From: Sphingobacteriales bacterium
Lineage (GTDB): Bacteria; Bacteroidota; Bacteroidia; Chitinophagales; JADIYW01
Length of the DNA stretch: 64,000 bases
Direction of reading: 5' to 3'
Assembly (NCBI GenBank): GCA_016719635.1
Contig: JADJYT010000003.1
Span: 406,852-470,851, forward strand
Under the pieces are notes generated by a model. The model worked only from the letters and a program-made list of their open reading frames with translations, ran no database searches and was not told the origin of the DNA. The translations under genes and the position numbers were made by a program. Positions 17,465 through 25,866 of this stretch are shown here, piece after piece (position 1 is the first letter of the stretch; each line of letters opens with the position of its first letter).

Positions 17465-17657
17465 TCTATTAATTCTATTCTCAAAGTTATAAAATCAATC
17501 ACCATTTTCAAAAAAAGTAAGCAATAAGGTTCATTTATTTACTATGGTTTAGAAAAGCGGAAGTTGGCTTCCCAACCATATTGATACTTATCAAATTATT
17601 TAATGACATTTTTTTTTAACTTTATCAAAAATATTAACATCTTATATCCAAAGAGTT

Positions 17658-19406
17658 ATGAGCAACACGACTATCATCCGGAATGGTTTATATTTTGACG
17701 GTACCGGCGCCAAAGGCCGGCAAAAAGATGTTGTCATAAAAGACAACAAAATAGATGCTGTTTTGGACAAGGCCCCGCCCATTGAAGGCGCAATTGAAAT
17801 TGATGCAGCCGGGCATTGGGTAACCCCCGGCTTACTGGATATACACGCCCATTACGATGCAGAACTGGAAGTAATGCCGGCATTGGAGGAATCTGTCAGA
17901 CACGGCGTTACTACTGTCATCATCGGAAACTGTTCCTTATCCGCAGCTTTAGGGAAAGACAAGGAGATTGTAGACCTGTTTGCCCGCGTAGAAAATATAC
18001 CGGCTAAAGTATTGAGCGACTGGATAGTCGGAAACATCAAATGGAAAAATGTCAGGGAATATTATGAGCATTTAGATACCCTTCCGGTGGGGCCTAATAT
18101 CGCCTCCTTCCTTGGACATTCCAATGTCAGAATGGATGTGATGGGATTGGACAGAAGTTTTATGCAAAAAAATGCGACGGAAGAAGAGTTGCTGAAGATG
18201 GAAAAAATCGTGGAGGAAGCGATGGATGCCGGCTATTTAGGCTTATCCATTGATATGCTGCCATTCCATAGATGGGCAGGGGTATATAGCGAGAAATACT
18301 TAGGACTCTCTGTTCCTTCTCAACGGGCGGCAAAATCAGAATACTTCAGGCTTTCCAATGTACTGCGCAAACGAAACCGGGTGCTGCAGATTACACCAAA
18401 TGCTGTTGACAAAACCTCTTTTCTGACCATCACCCGTTTGAGCCAGGGTGGAATTTTTAAAAAGAGTTTGAAAACCACCATCGTGGCGGCACTGGATCTA
18501 AAATCCAACGAGAAAATATACAACCTGTTGAAACTGCTCGGATTCATCGGCAACGATATATTAAGAGCCAATATGAAGTTCCAGACCTTATCGGTTCCAT
18601 TTCTTAATTTCGGTGATGGGCCGGTAACTCCGCTGTTTGAAGAGTTTCCGTCGATGATAAAAGCCATCGGCATGCACGAAGAGGAGCGCAAAAAATTATT
18701 CCGGAATCCTGAATTCCGTAAACAGTTCGTCAAAGAGTGGAATCATAAGGCTGCATCCGTATTTCCAAAAGCATTGAAAGAGATGTGGGTGGTAAACTCA
18801 CCGGACGCATCACATATCGGAAAAAATTTCGAAAAGATTGCTGCGGATGCCGGTAAAGAACCCGTAGAACATTTCATGGATTTACTGGCGGAATACGATA
18901 CCCACATCCGATGGAAATGCGAAACTTCCAATCATCGCGAATCGGTACGGATGGAATTGCTGACGAGCAAGCACTGCTTCCCGGGCTTCAATGATTCGGG
19001 AGCACACAACCTAAACATGGCCTTCCACGACGGTGGTTTGCATTTATTAAAACAGGCGCTCCGACATCCTGATCTGATGCCGATTGAGCGGGCCATCCAC
19101 CGCATTACAAAAGAAGCGGCTGACTTCCTCGGAATTGATGCCGGCGACATATCTGTGGGCAAACGGGCAGACCTGGTGATTATTGATCCAACCAGATTCG
19201 AAACGGATTTGAATACCGACCCTATTGAAGATTATCACGAAAAATTCGAAGGCACTTACCGCTTAATCAAACGCTCGGGCAAGGTGGTGAAACATGTTTT
19301 CATCAATGGAACAGAAGCGTACAGCAATAATGGAACCGTAGGATTCCATGAAGACCTCGGAAAGAAAAAGATATTCGGACAATTACTGCGCAGCAACTGG
19401 AATTAG
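17658..19406 (+). CDS. Amidohydrolase, N-acyl-D-amino-acid deacylase type
   Basis: A 582-residue metal-dependent amidohydrolase. An N-terminal small beta domain leads into the first metal motif D-I-H-A-H-Y-D (H63, H65). The later DSGAHNLNMAFHDGGLHLL and the closing V-G-K-R-A-D-L-V-I-I-D match the D-aminoacylase/N-acyl-D-glutamate deacylase branch. Family members remove acyl groups from N-acyl-D-amino acids, and some act on other cyclic amides. There is no signal peptide. It is a single gene with its own downstream terminator. Confidence 0.85.
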   Translation: MSNTTIIRNGLYFDGTGAKGRQKDVVIKDNKIDAVLDKAPPIEGAIEIDAAGHWVTPGLLDIHAHYDAELEVMPALEESVRHGVTTVIIGNCSLSAALGKDKEIVDLFARVENIPAKVLSDWIVGNIKWKNVREYYEHLDTLPVGPNIASFLGHSNVRMDVMGLDRSFMQKNATEEELLKMEKIVEEAMDAGYLGLSIDMLPFHRWAGVYSEKYLGLSVPSQRAAKSEYFRLSNVLRKRNRVLQITPNAVDKTSFLTITRLSQGGIFKKSLKTTIVAALDLKSNEKIYNLLKLLGFIGNDILRANMKFQTLSVPFLNFGDGPVTPLFEEFPSMIKAIGMHEEERKKLFRNPEFRKQFVKEWNHKAASVFPKALKEMWVVNSPDASHIGKNFEKIAADAGKEPVEHFMDLLAEYDTHIRWKCETSNHRESVRMELLTSKHCFPGFNDSGAHNLNMAFHDGGLHLLKQALRHPDLMPIERAIHRITKEAADFLGIDAGDISVGKRADLVIIDPTRFETDLNTDPIEDYHEKFEGTYRLIKRSGKVVKHVFINGTEAYSNNGTVGFHEDLGKKKIFGQLLRSNWN

Positions 19407-19426
19407 ACAACAATCACCAATAAAAA

Positions 19427-19447
19427 AACCGAACGTTACGTTCGGTT
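19427..19447. terminator. Bidirectional terminator between convergent genes
   Basis: A 9-base stem (AACCGAACG / CGTTCGGTT) with loop TTA, flanked by an A tract on the left and a T tract on the right, so it can terminate both the deacylase and the TPR gene. Confidence 0.85.
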
Positions 19448-19470
19448 TTTTTATTTAATTTATTTGATGT

Positions 19471-20802
19471 TTACTTTATGATATTGATATAGTTTACCTT
19501 GCCATATATATCAAAATTTACTGTCATATTATCATACATATACAGTTTTTCAGTTCCGTCTGCCGTAGTAGTTATAGAAATATTCTTTGGCTGACCAAGA
19601 ATACTTATTACGTCTTCAATTGTAGAACCAATTGAAACATCTTTTATTGACCTTGCTTTTTCTATCATATTCATACTTGCATATACTTTCTTTAAGTTAG
19701 ATCTGTAAGCCAGATTTTTAGGATCAATAGAATATGCTTTTTCTAAATAAGGTAAAGCAATTGCAAATAATTTATCACGCTCAGATTTTAAACCCAAATA
19801 TATCTCTCCTGTTTTATCCACTTTATCATCAACAGCATTCATTTCTTTATTTTTTGCAACGCCATCGTTAAAATACAAAACACCTAAATTGAAATAAGCA
19901 TCTCCATAATCTACTTTTAAATCAATTGCTCCAAGATGATTTAATATTGCTGTGTCATTAATATGTATCTTATCATATAATACTCCTAAATTAAATAAAA
20001 TAGAAGCATTCGCTGGGTCGTTTATTTTTGCTTTTTCAAACTTGAGAATAGATTGCCTAACATCTGGATTATCCAATGTCTCATTCAACTCATACACTTT
20101 CAGGTTCTTATTATCCGGATATTTTTTTAATCCTTTTGTAACTATATCCGTCAATGCCTCCTTGTTTTTCTGAATTTCATAGACCTGTGCTAACGTTTCA
20201 TAAATTGCTGGATTGTCATAATCCATTTTTACCAGCACTTCCAGCAGCGGTAAGATTTCAGCAGATTTATTCAGGTTCGCTCCTGACATTGCCGTTGCAA
20301 AGATCACATTCGTATCCAACGTCGAAACGAATCCTTTATTGAATAAAAAATTGTTGATTTCGAGCGCTGATTGAAAATGCATATATGCATCATCGTATCT
20401 GTTGCCTTTAAACCGGTCAAATCCTTCATTAAAGAGATAGCTGAATAAATTCTTTAACGGTGTTCCATAATCCTTTTGTTTCTTCGTATTTGTTTCCAGG
20501 TCAAACCCTTTCAGGTAAGCTTCTTTGGCATCAAACAGACATTTGGGATTTTGTGCATAAAACAATTTCGTTTCATACAGCTTGGTGTACACATCCCCTT
20601 TAGTGAGCCACGCCTTGGCCATTTTCTGGACCTCCGCATCCGATAAGGCTGCATCAATTTCTTTCTTAGCATCCATTATTTTGCCTTCTTCCAGGGAAAG
20701 CTGCGCAGAAGTGATCTTTCCTTTTTGAGCAAAAGTGTTTTGCATCAGGAAGAGAGAGCCAAGCATCCAAAGTATTAATTTCAAATTCTTCATGTTATTC
20801 AT
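19471..20802 (-). CDS. Exported TPR protein with C-terminal BamE/SmpA-like domain
   Basis: A protein of about 443 residues. ATG at 20802 overlaps the last 8 bases of gyrA (GATGAATAA); ATG at 20793 (MKNLKLILWML) would start directly at the signal peptide, which ends F-A-Q. The body is a series of tetratricopeptide-like helix pairs, for example residues with ILFNLGVLYDK and AYFNLGVLYFN. The last 55 residues (GSTIEDVISILGQPK, then YMYDNMTVNFD) resemble the SmpA/BamE fold. This suggests a periplasmic or outer-membrane scaffold. The overlap with gyrA indicates co-transcription, which is odd given the unrelated roles. Confidence 0.8.
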   Translation of the reverse strand: MNNMKNLKLILWMLGSLFLMQNTFAQKGKITSAQLSLEEGKIMDAKKEIDAALSDAEVQKMAKAWLTKGDVYTKLYETKLFYAQNPKCLFDAKEAYLKGFDLETNTKKQKDYGTPLKNLFSYLFNEGFDRFKGNRYDDAYMHFQSALEINNFLFNKGFVSTLDTNVIFATAMSGANLNKSAEILPLLEVLVKMDYDNPAIYETLAQVYEIQKNKEALTDIVTKGLKKYPDNKNLKVYELNETLDNPDVRQSILKFEKAKINDPANASILFNLGVLYDKIHINDTAILNHLGAIDLKVDYGDAYFNLGVLYFNDGVAKNKEMNAVDDKVDKTGEIYLGLKSERDKLFAIALPYLEKAYSIDPKNLAYRSNLKKVYASMNMIEKARSIKDVSIGSTIEDVISILGQPKNISITTTADGTEKLYMYDNMTVNFDIYGKVNYINIIK

Positions 20803-23356
20803 CTTTTGATTGTTGTTCAGCAGAATTATTTTCATTTAAATCATCGGTCGAATCCACTCCGTTTTCACCAACAGCATCCTCTTCCTCCTCTTCATGTTCG
20901 ATTTTTGAAACCGCCGCGATAGCATCATCCTCTTTCAGCTTTATAAGGCTCACCCCTTGTGTATTTCTTCCCATCGTACGCAGCGAATTCAATCCTATGC
21001 GTATCGTCAGGCCGGACTCGTTGATAATCATTAAGTCATTATCATCCGTTACAGACTGAATGGCAATCATATTGCCGGTCTTATCCGTAACATTCAGGGA
21101 AATAACCCCTTTTCCGCCACGGGATGTGATACGGTAATCATCCAATGCAGAACGTTTACCATATCCATTCTCAGAAACGACCATGATATCTTCTTTCACT
21201 TCAGCAGTGGTATCAGCACAAACCATGCCAATCAGTTCATCGTCATCGCCGCGCAAGGTGATGCCGCGAACACCGGAACCTGTTCTGCCGATAGCGCGCA
21301 CTTCATCTTCATTGAAACGGACGGCATACCCTTTTTTAGACCCTAAGATTATCTCACACTTGCCGTTGGTCAGCGCGGCCGTTACCAGTTCATCCCCTTC
21401 CCTGACGGTAATTGCATTCACACCGTTGGAACGAGGACGGGAATATTCACGCATGGATGTTTTCTTGACGGTACCGCGTTTGGTCGCCATAATGATATGA
21501 TGTGTATCCAGGAATTCCTCTTTCTTCAGATCTTCAATATTGATGAATGCCTTAATCGTATCATCCTGCGGGATATTGATGACGTTCTGAATCGGTCTGC
21601 CTTTGGATGTTTTGTTGCCTTCCGGCACTTCATACACTTTCAACCAATAACATTTACCCTGTTCTGTGAACAGCAATAAATAATTGTGGGTGGATGCAAT
21701 AAACAAATGCTCAATAAAATCTTCATCGCGCGTTTTACCGCCAACCGAACCTTTACCGCCTCTGTTCTGCTTTTTATATTCATCCAGTGAAGTACGTTTC
21801 ACATAACCCAAACGGGAAATAGTGACCACCATATCCTCCTCCGCAATCATATCCTCGTAGGAAATATTATCGCCGTATAAGACTATTTCAGAACGCCGCT
21901 CGTCGCCATACTTCTTCTTGATTTCATTCATCTCTTCTTTTATGATTTCAAAGCGGAGATGTTCATGTTCCAGTATATTTTTCAAATGGGCAATCAAATC
22001 GGAAACCTCTTTATGTTCTGCCCTAATTTTGTCAATCTCCAGGCCCGTCAAACGCTGTAAGGTCAATGCCAATACCGCCTTTGCCTGGATTTCTGACATA
22101 CCGAAACTGGTGATCAATCCTTCTTTGGCTTCTTCGGGATTTTTGGAACTGCGAATCAGCTTTATCACTTCATCCAATGCATCGAGTGCAATCAGGTAGC
22201 CTTCCAGAATATGCAGACGTTCTTCTGCTTTCTTCAGTTCAAACTTCGTCCTTCTGGTAACCACCTCATGACGGAACTCGACAAAATGATGGATCATATC
22301 TTTCAGATTCAGCATTTGCGGACGGCCATTGACCAAGGCTATATTATTGACACCAAAGCTGGTTTGAAGCGGCGTATGCTGGTATAAGTTGTTCAGCACC
22401 ACATTTGGAATGGCGTCCCTTTTCAGGTCAAACACCACACGCAAACCATCTCTGTCCGATTCATCCCTGATTTCTGAAATGCCTTCCAGTTTTTTCTCGT
22501 TGACCAATTCCGCGGCACGGGTGATAATCATTTTTGGCTGAATCTGATACGGAACTTCTGAAATGATGATCTGCGTGCGTCCTTCCTTGTTTTCTTCAAT
22601 CCTGGCTCTGCCGCGCACCCTGATTTTACCGCGGCCTGTCCTGAAGGCGTCTTTAACCCCTTCGTAACCGTAGATGATTCCACCGGTAGGGAAATCCGGC
22701 GCTTTTACGTATTGCATCAGTTCATCGATGGTGATATCCCTGTTTTCAATATAGGCATTGATGCCATCAATCACTTCCGTCAGATTATGCGGCAGAATAT
22801 TGGTAGCCATACCTACAGCGATACCGGAAGCGCCATTCACCAGCAATTGCGGGATACGGGTTGGCATCACTGTTGGCTCTTCCAGAGAGTCATCAAAATT
22901 AAGCTGAAAATCTACCGTTTCCTTATGCAAATCTTCGAGCATATCTTCCGCAATCTTTTTCAATCTTGCTTCTGTATAACGCATAGCTGCCGGCGGATCG
23001 CCATCTATGGAGCCAAAGTTACCCTGACCGTCTATTAAGGGGTAACGCAAGGACCATTCCTGCGCCATACGGACCATGGTATCGTATACGGAACTATCGC
23101 CGTGCGGGTGGTATTTACCCAACACCTCCCCGACGATACGGGCAGATTTTTTATACGGTTTATTGGAGGTCATGCCCAGTTCGGACATACCAAACAAAAC
23201 CCTTCTGTGAACGGGCTTTAAGCCGTCTCTTACATCCGGTAATGCACGGGAGACAATCACCGACATCGAATAGTCGATGTAGGCGGATTTCATCTCATCT
23301 TCAATGTTAATGGGAATAACTCTGGAGCGTTTCTCTTCTTCTAATTCTTCTGACAT
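20795..23356 (-). CDS. gyrA: DNA gyrase subunit A
   Basis: The 853-residue breakage-reunion subunit of gyrase, which with GyrB introduces negative supercoils using ATP. The catalytic tyrosine is Y127 (A-A-M-R-Y-T-E-A). The quinolone-resistance region reads H-G-D-S-S-V-Y-D-T; S88 and D92 match E. coli S83 and D87, so the classic resistance changes are absent. The GyrA box is QNRGGKG rather than QRRGGKG. Six beta-pinwheel blades follow, and the C-terminal tail is acidic (EHEEEEEDAVGENG), as in many gyrases where it tunes wrapping. A TATCTTTG box lies just upstream. Confidence 0.97.
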   Translation of the reverse strand: MSEELEEEKRSRVIPINIEDEMKSAYIDYSMSVIVSRALPDVRDGLKPVHRRVLFGMSELGMTSNKPYKKSARIVGEVLGKYHPHGDSSVYDTMVRMAQEWSLRYPLIDGQGNFGSIDGDPPAAMRYTEARLKKIAEDMLEDLHKETVDFQLNFDDSLEEPTVMPTRIPQLLVNGASGIAVGMATNILPHNLTEVIDGINAYIENRDITIDELMQYVKAPDFPTGGIIYGYEGVKDAFRTGRGKIRVRGRARIEENKEGRTQIIISEVPYQIQPKMIITRAAELVNEKKLEGISEIRDESDRDGLRVVFDLKRDAIPNVVLNNLYQHTPLQTSFGVNNIALVNGRPQMLNLKDMIHHFVEFRHEVVTRRTKFELKKAEERLHILEGYLIALDALDEVIKLIRSSKNPEEAKEGLITSFGMSEIQAKAVLALTLQRLTGLEIDKIRAEHKEVSDLIAHLKNILEHEHLRFEIIKEEMNEIKKKYGDERRSEIVLYGDNISYEDMIAEEDMVVTISRLGYVKRTSLDEYKKQNRGGKGSVGGKTRDEDFIEHLFIASTHNYLLLFTEQGKCYWLKVYEVPEGNKTSKGRPIQNVINIPQDDTIKAFINIEDLKKEEFLDTHHIIMATKRGTVKKTSMREYSRPRSNGVNAITVREGDELVTAALTNGKCEIILGSKKGYAVRFNEDEVRAIGRTGSGVRGITLRGDDDELIGMVCADTTAEVKEDIMVVSENGYGKRSALDDYRITSRGGKGVISLNVTDKTGNMIAIQSVTDDNDLMIINESGLTIRIGLNSLRTMGRNTQGVSLIKLKEDDAIAAVSKIEHEEEEEDAVGENGVDSTDDLNENNSAEQQSKDE

Positions 23357-23377
23357 TTACGTATTTTTTTTACGTTT

Positions 23378-23385
23378 CAAAGATA
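23378..23385 (-). promoter_or_regulatory. Candidate -7 box (TATCTTTG) for gyrA
   Basis: An exact TAnnTTTG match on the minus strand 21 bases before the gyrA start. Twenty bases further upstream is TTC where TTG would be expected. Confidence 0.48.
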
Positions 23386-23508
23386 CCGGTTTCACCCCGT
23401 TTTTTGAAGTTAAATCATGTTGAGATATCCACATTTTAAAGCAAATCCGTCCGATTTTAAACAATTGGAAATCATCGAAAAAAGACTGCGAGTGAATGAC
23501 CTGACTAC

Positions 23509-23919
23509 TTATCGTTTATTCCGTTTTTTCACCAAAATAGCCCCTAAAATCAGTTCTGCACATCCTATGGCAAAAAATGCAGGCTGCAGGATACTGTTTA
23601 GCCCAATGGAATACACCTGAACAAATATCCAGATAATGAGTCCAAAACCAAGTATAAAAGAGATAGCAGGTGCAAAACGGTACTTGAAGAAGCATAATAG
23701 TGCATTTGCAAGATGAAACAGGCCGTTGAAGGTAAATAAAGCAATCCCGGGCAGGAAAAAATCATGAAATGGGGAATCTGCCAGCATACTTGCAGACATT
23801 CCCACTGCACTTCCATCCGGATGAGTGATGAACAAATAACCTACCGGCAGCGCCCCTATTGCTACAAATGCCTGAATGCCGGCCAATACATAGTATATTA
23901 TCTTTTCTTCAGCTGTCAT
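23509..23919 (-). CDS. Four-helix membrane protein of unknown function
   Basis: 136 residues from the ATG at 23919 (MTAEEKIIYYVLAG); the open frame continues further upstream, but that extension is basic and unlike a membrane-protein start. Four hydrophobic helices are evident, with F-F-L-P-G-I-A-L-F in the second and a final helix ending in a basic K-K-R-N-K-R tail, so the C-terminus is probably cytoplasmic. No family was recognised. It stands between the start of gyrA and the divergent flavoprotein gene. Confidence 0.7.
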   Translation of the reverse strand: MTAEEKIIYYVLAGIQAFVAIGALPVGYLFITHPDGSAVGMSASMLADSPFHDFFLPGIALFTFNGLFHLANALLCFFKYRFAPAISFILGFGLIIWIFVQVYSIGLNSILQPAFFAIGCAELILGAILVKKRNKR

Positions 23920-24035
23920 ACTTATCAACTTGCAATTTAATATTATCCTGAAATACCGTATAAATTTATACAGGGAAATATTTTTTGTTTGAACCACATC
24001 CAACTTTATAAATATAAAAAGTCATCTTTGTTTAA

Positions 24036-25268
24036 ATGAACAGGACTAAAACATTCGTTATCATTGGCGGAGGGGCAGCCGGATTTTTTGCTGCCGTAAC
24101 GGCAGCAGAAAACAATCCGGATTTAGACATTCTAATTCTCGAACAGGGTAATGAGGTATTGGGCAAGGTAAAAATTTCCGGCGGCGGACGGTGCAATGTC
24201 ACCCATGCCTGTTTTGATGTCCGGGAGTTGTCCAGATTTTATCCCAGAGGCAGCAAGGAACTGACGGGACCATTTTATCGGTTCAACTGTGAACATACCA
24301 TTCAGTGGTTTGAAAGCAGAGGGGTAAGCCTGAAGACGGAAGAAGACGGAAGGATATTTCCAATCACCGACAACTCACAAACTATCGTGGACTGCCTGCT
24401 GGAACAGGCCAAAAAATCAGGCATACGTATTATCCGGCAGGCTAAGGTAACAACCATTGTATACAACGGCCAATTTACCGTTAAAACCATTCAGCACGAA
24501 TACAAGGCAGATTTTCTGTTATTGGCGAGCGGAGGCAGTTCACTTATCTGGAACCTAATGCCCGGCATGGGACATACCATCGTTTCGCCGGTACCCAGTT
24601 TATTTTCATTCAACACCAAAAACACTTTATTTAAAGATCTGTCGGGTGTCTCTGTTCCACATACACAACTCACTATTAAAGATACTCCATTTTCAGCGGA
24701 AGGGATTTTACTCATCACCCACACAGGCATCAGCGGGCCGGGCATCTTAAAACTTTCCGCTTTCGCCGCAAGGGTCTTAGCTGAAAAAAATTACAGGTTC
24801 ACATTACTCATCAATTGGATTAATTGTTCCAAACAGGAAGCAATAACAGCAATCAATACCATTAAGTCTGAACACGCCAAAAAGGAAGTACGGAACTATT
24901 CTCCATTTCAGTTGGCCAGCCGCTTTTGGAGAAATTGTTTAAAAACCATCCAAATAGACGAACACAAGCAATGGGCCAACCTTTCCAAGAATGAACTGCA
25001 AGGCATTGCAGATTTCATAACCGCCTTTGAAATTCCCGTTTCAGGAAAAAGCACGAACAAAGATGAATTTGTTACAGCCGGGGGTATCTCCCTGAAAGAA
25101 GTGGACTTTAAGACAATGGAAAGCAAGATTATACCTCATCTATATTTTGCAGGTGAAGTGCTGGATATCGATGCGGTGACAGGTGGTTTTAATTTTCAGG
25201 CTGCATGGACAACCGGTTACATTGCCGGAACAGCAATTGGAGAGAATTCTAAGAATCAAATCCAGTAA
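24036..25268 (+). CDS. FAD-dependent oxidoreductase, HI0933/YhiN family
   Basis: A 410-residue flavoprotein. The FAD dinucleotide-binding motif G-G-G-A-A-G-F-F-A-A is at residues 10-19, followed by the family-specific L-G-K-V-K-I-S-G-G-G-R-C-N-V-T-H. The C-terminal VTGGFNFQAAWTTGY is the second FAD-contact motif. This family is widely annotated as aminoacetone oxidase or BaiN-like reductase; the true substrate is rarely known. It is cytoplasmic. A DUF4199 gene follows 54 bases downstream. Confidence 0.88.
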   Translation: MNRTKTFVIIGGGAAGFFAAVTAAENNPDLDILILEQGNEVLGKVKISGGGRCNVTHACFDVRELSRFYPRGSKELTGPFYRFNCEHTIQWFESRGVSLKTEEDGRIFPITDNSQTIVDCLLEQAKKSGIRIIRQAKVTTIVYNGQFTVKTIQHEYKADFLLLASGGSSLIWNLMPGMGHTIVSPVPSLFSFNTKNTLFKDLSGVSVPHTQLTIKDTPFSAEGILLITHTGISGPGILKLSAFAARVLAEKNYRFTLLINWINCSKQEAITAINTIKSEHAKKEVRNYSPFQLASRFWRNCLKTIQIDEHKQWANLSKNELQGIADFITAFEIPVSGKSTNKDEFVTAGGISLKEVDFKTMESKIIPHLYFAGEVLDIDAVTGGFNFQAAWTTGYIAGTAIGENSKNQIQ

Positions 25269-25300
25269 AAGTAATTAATGTAATTTTCCTCAATTATTTA

Positions 25301-25308
25301 TAATTTTG
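25301..25308 (+). promoter_or_regulatory. Candidate -7 box (TAATTTTG) for the DUF4199 gene
   Basis: An exact TAnnTTTG match 14 bases before the start at 25323; no TTG at the -33 distance. Confidence 0.35.
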
Positions 25309-25322
25309 ATAAAACAGAAAAC

Positions 25323-25862
25323 ATGAGCGATGATACATTAGACAAACAAATACCCGACAGAAGTCCGTTAAACATAAAAAGCACAGCCATTAGATTCGGT
25401 ATCATCGGCGGGATGGGATGTGTCCTTGTGTCAGTCGGATTGTTTTTAGCCGATCTGCAGTTTGAGAATTGGGCACGATGGATAGGCACCCTTGTTCTTA
25501 TCCTGGCTGTAATATTTGGCATTAAGGCCATTGCGGCTGAAAATGAACGGAAATCAAAACCGTTCGGCAGTTTGTTTGGCGCCGGTATGCTGATCACTCT
25601 TATCATAGCCCTCATTTCCATCCTTTACTTTTTTCTGTACCTGAATTTTATAGAAACGGATTTTGCCGGAAAGGTATTGGAAGTTTCGCGTCAGCAAATG
25701 ATGGAAAAGGGCTTAAATGAAGACCAGATAGACAAGGCACTGGAAATGACCAGAAAATTCACTTCTCCCTGGATTATGGCTGTATTTGCACTGATTGCCA
25801 ACTTATTTTTTGGAACAATAGGTTCTTTAATCGGTGCAGCGATTTTTAAAGAGGATAAATAA
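25323..25862 (+). CDS. DUF4199 membrane protein
   Basis: 179 residues with four membrane helices (about 20-42, 52-70, 84-108 and 148-172). Between helices 3 and 4 lies a soluble segment with Q-M-M-E-K-G-L-N-E-D-Q-I-D-K-A-L, the conserved amphipathic part of the Bacteroidota family DUF4199. The function is unknown. Its stop is 4 bases from the end of the convergent Fn3 gene. Confidence 0.85.
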   Translation: MSDDTLDKQIPDRSPLNIKSTAIRFGIIGGMGCVLVSVGLFLADLQFENWARWIGTLVLILAVIFGIKAIAAENERKSKPFGSLFGAGMLITLIIALISILYFFLYLNFIETDFAGKVLEVSRQQMMEKGLNEDQIDKALEMTRKFTSPWIMAVFALIANLFFGTIGSLIGAAIFKEDK

Positions 25863-25866
25863 GTGA

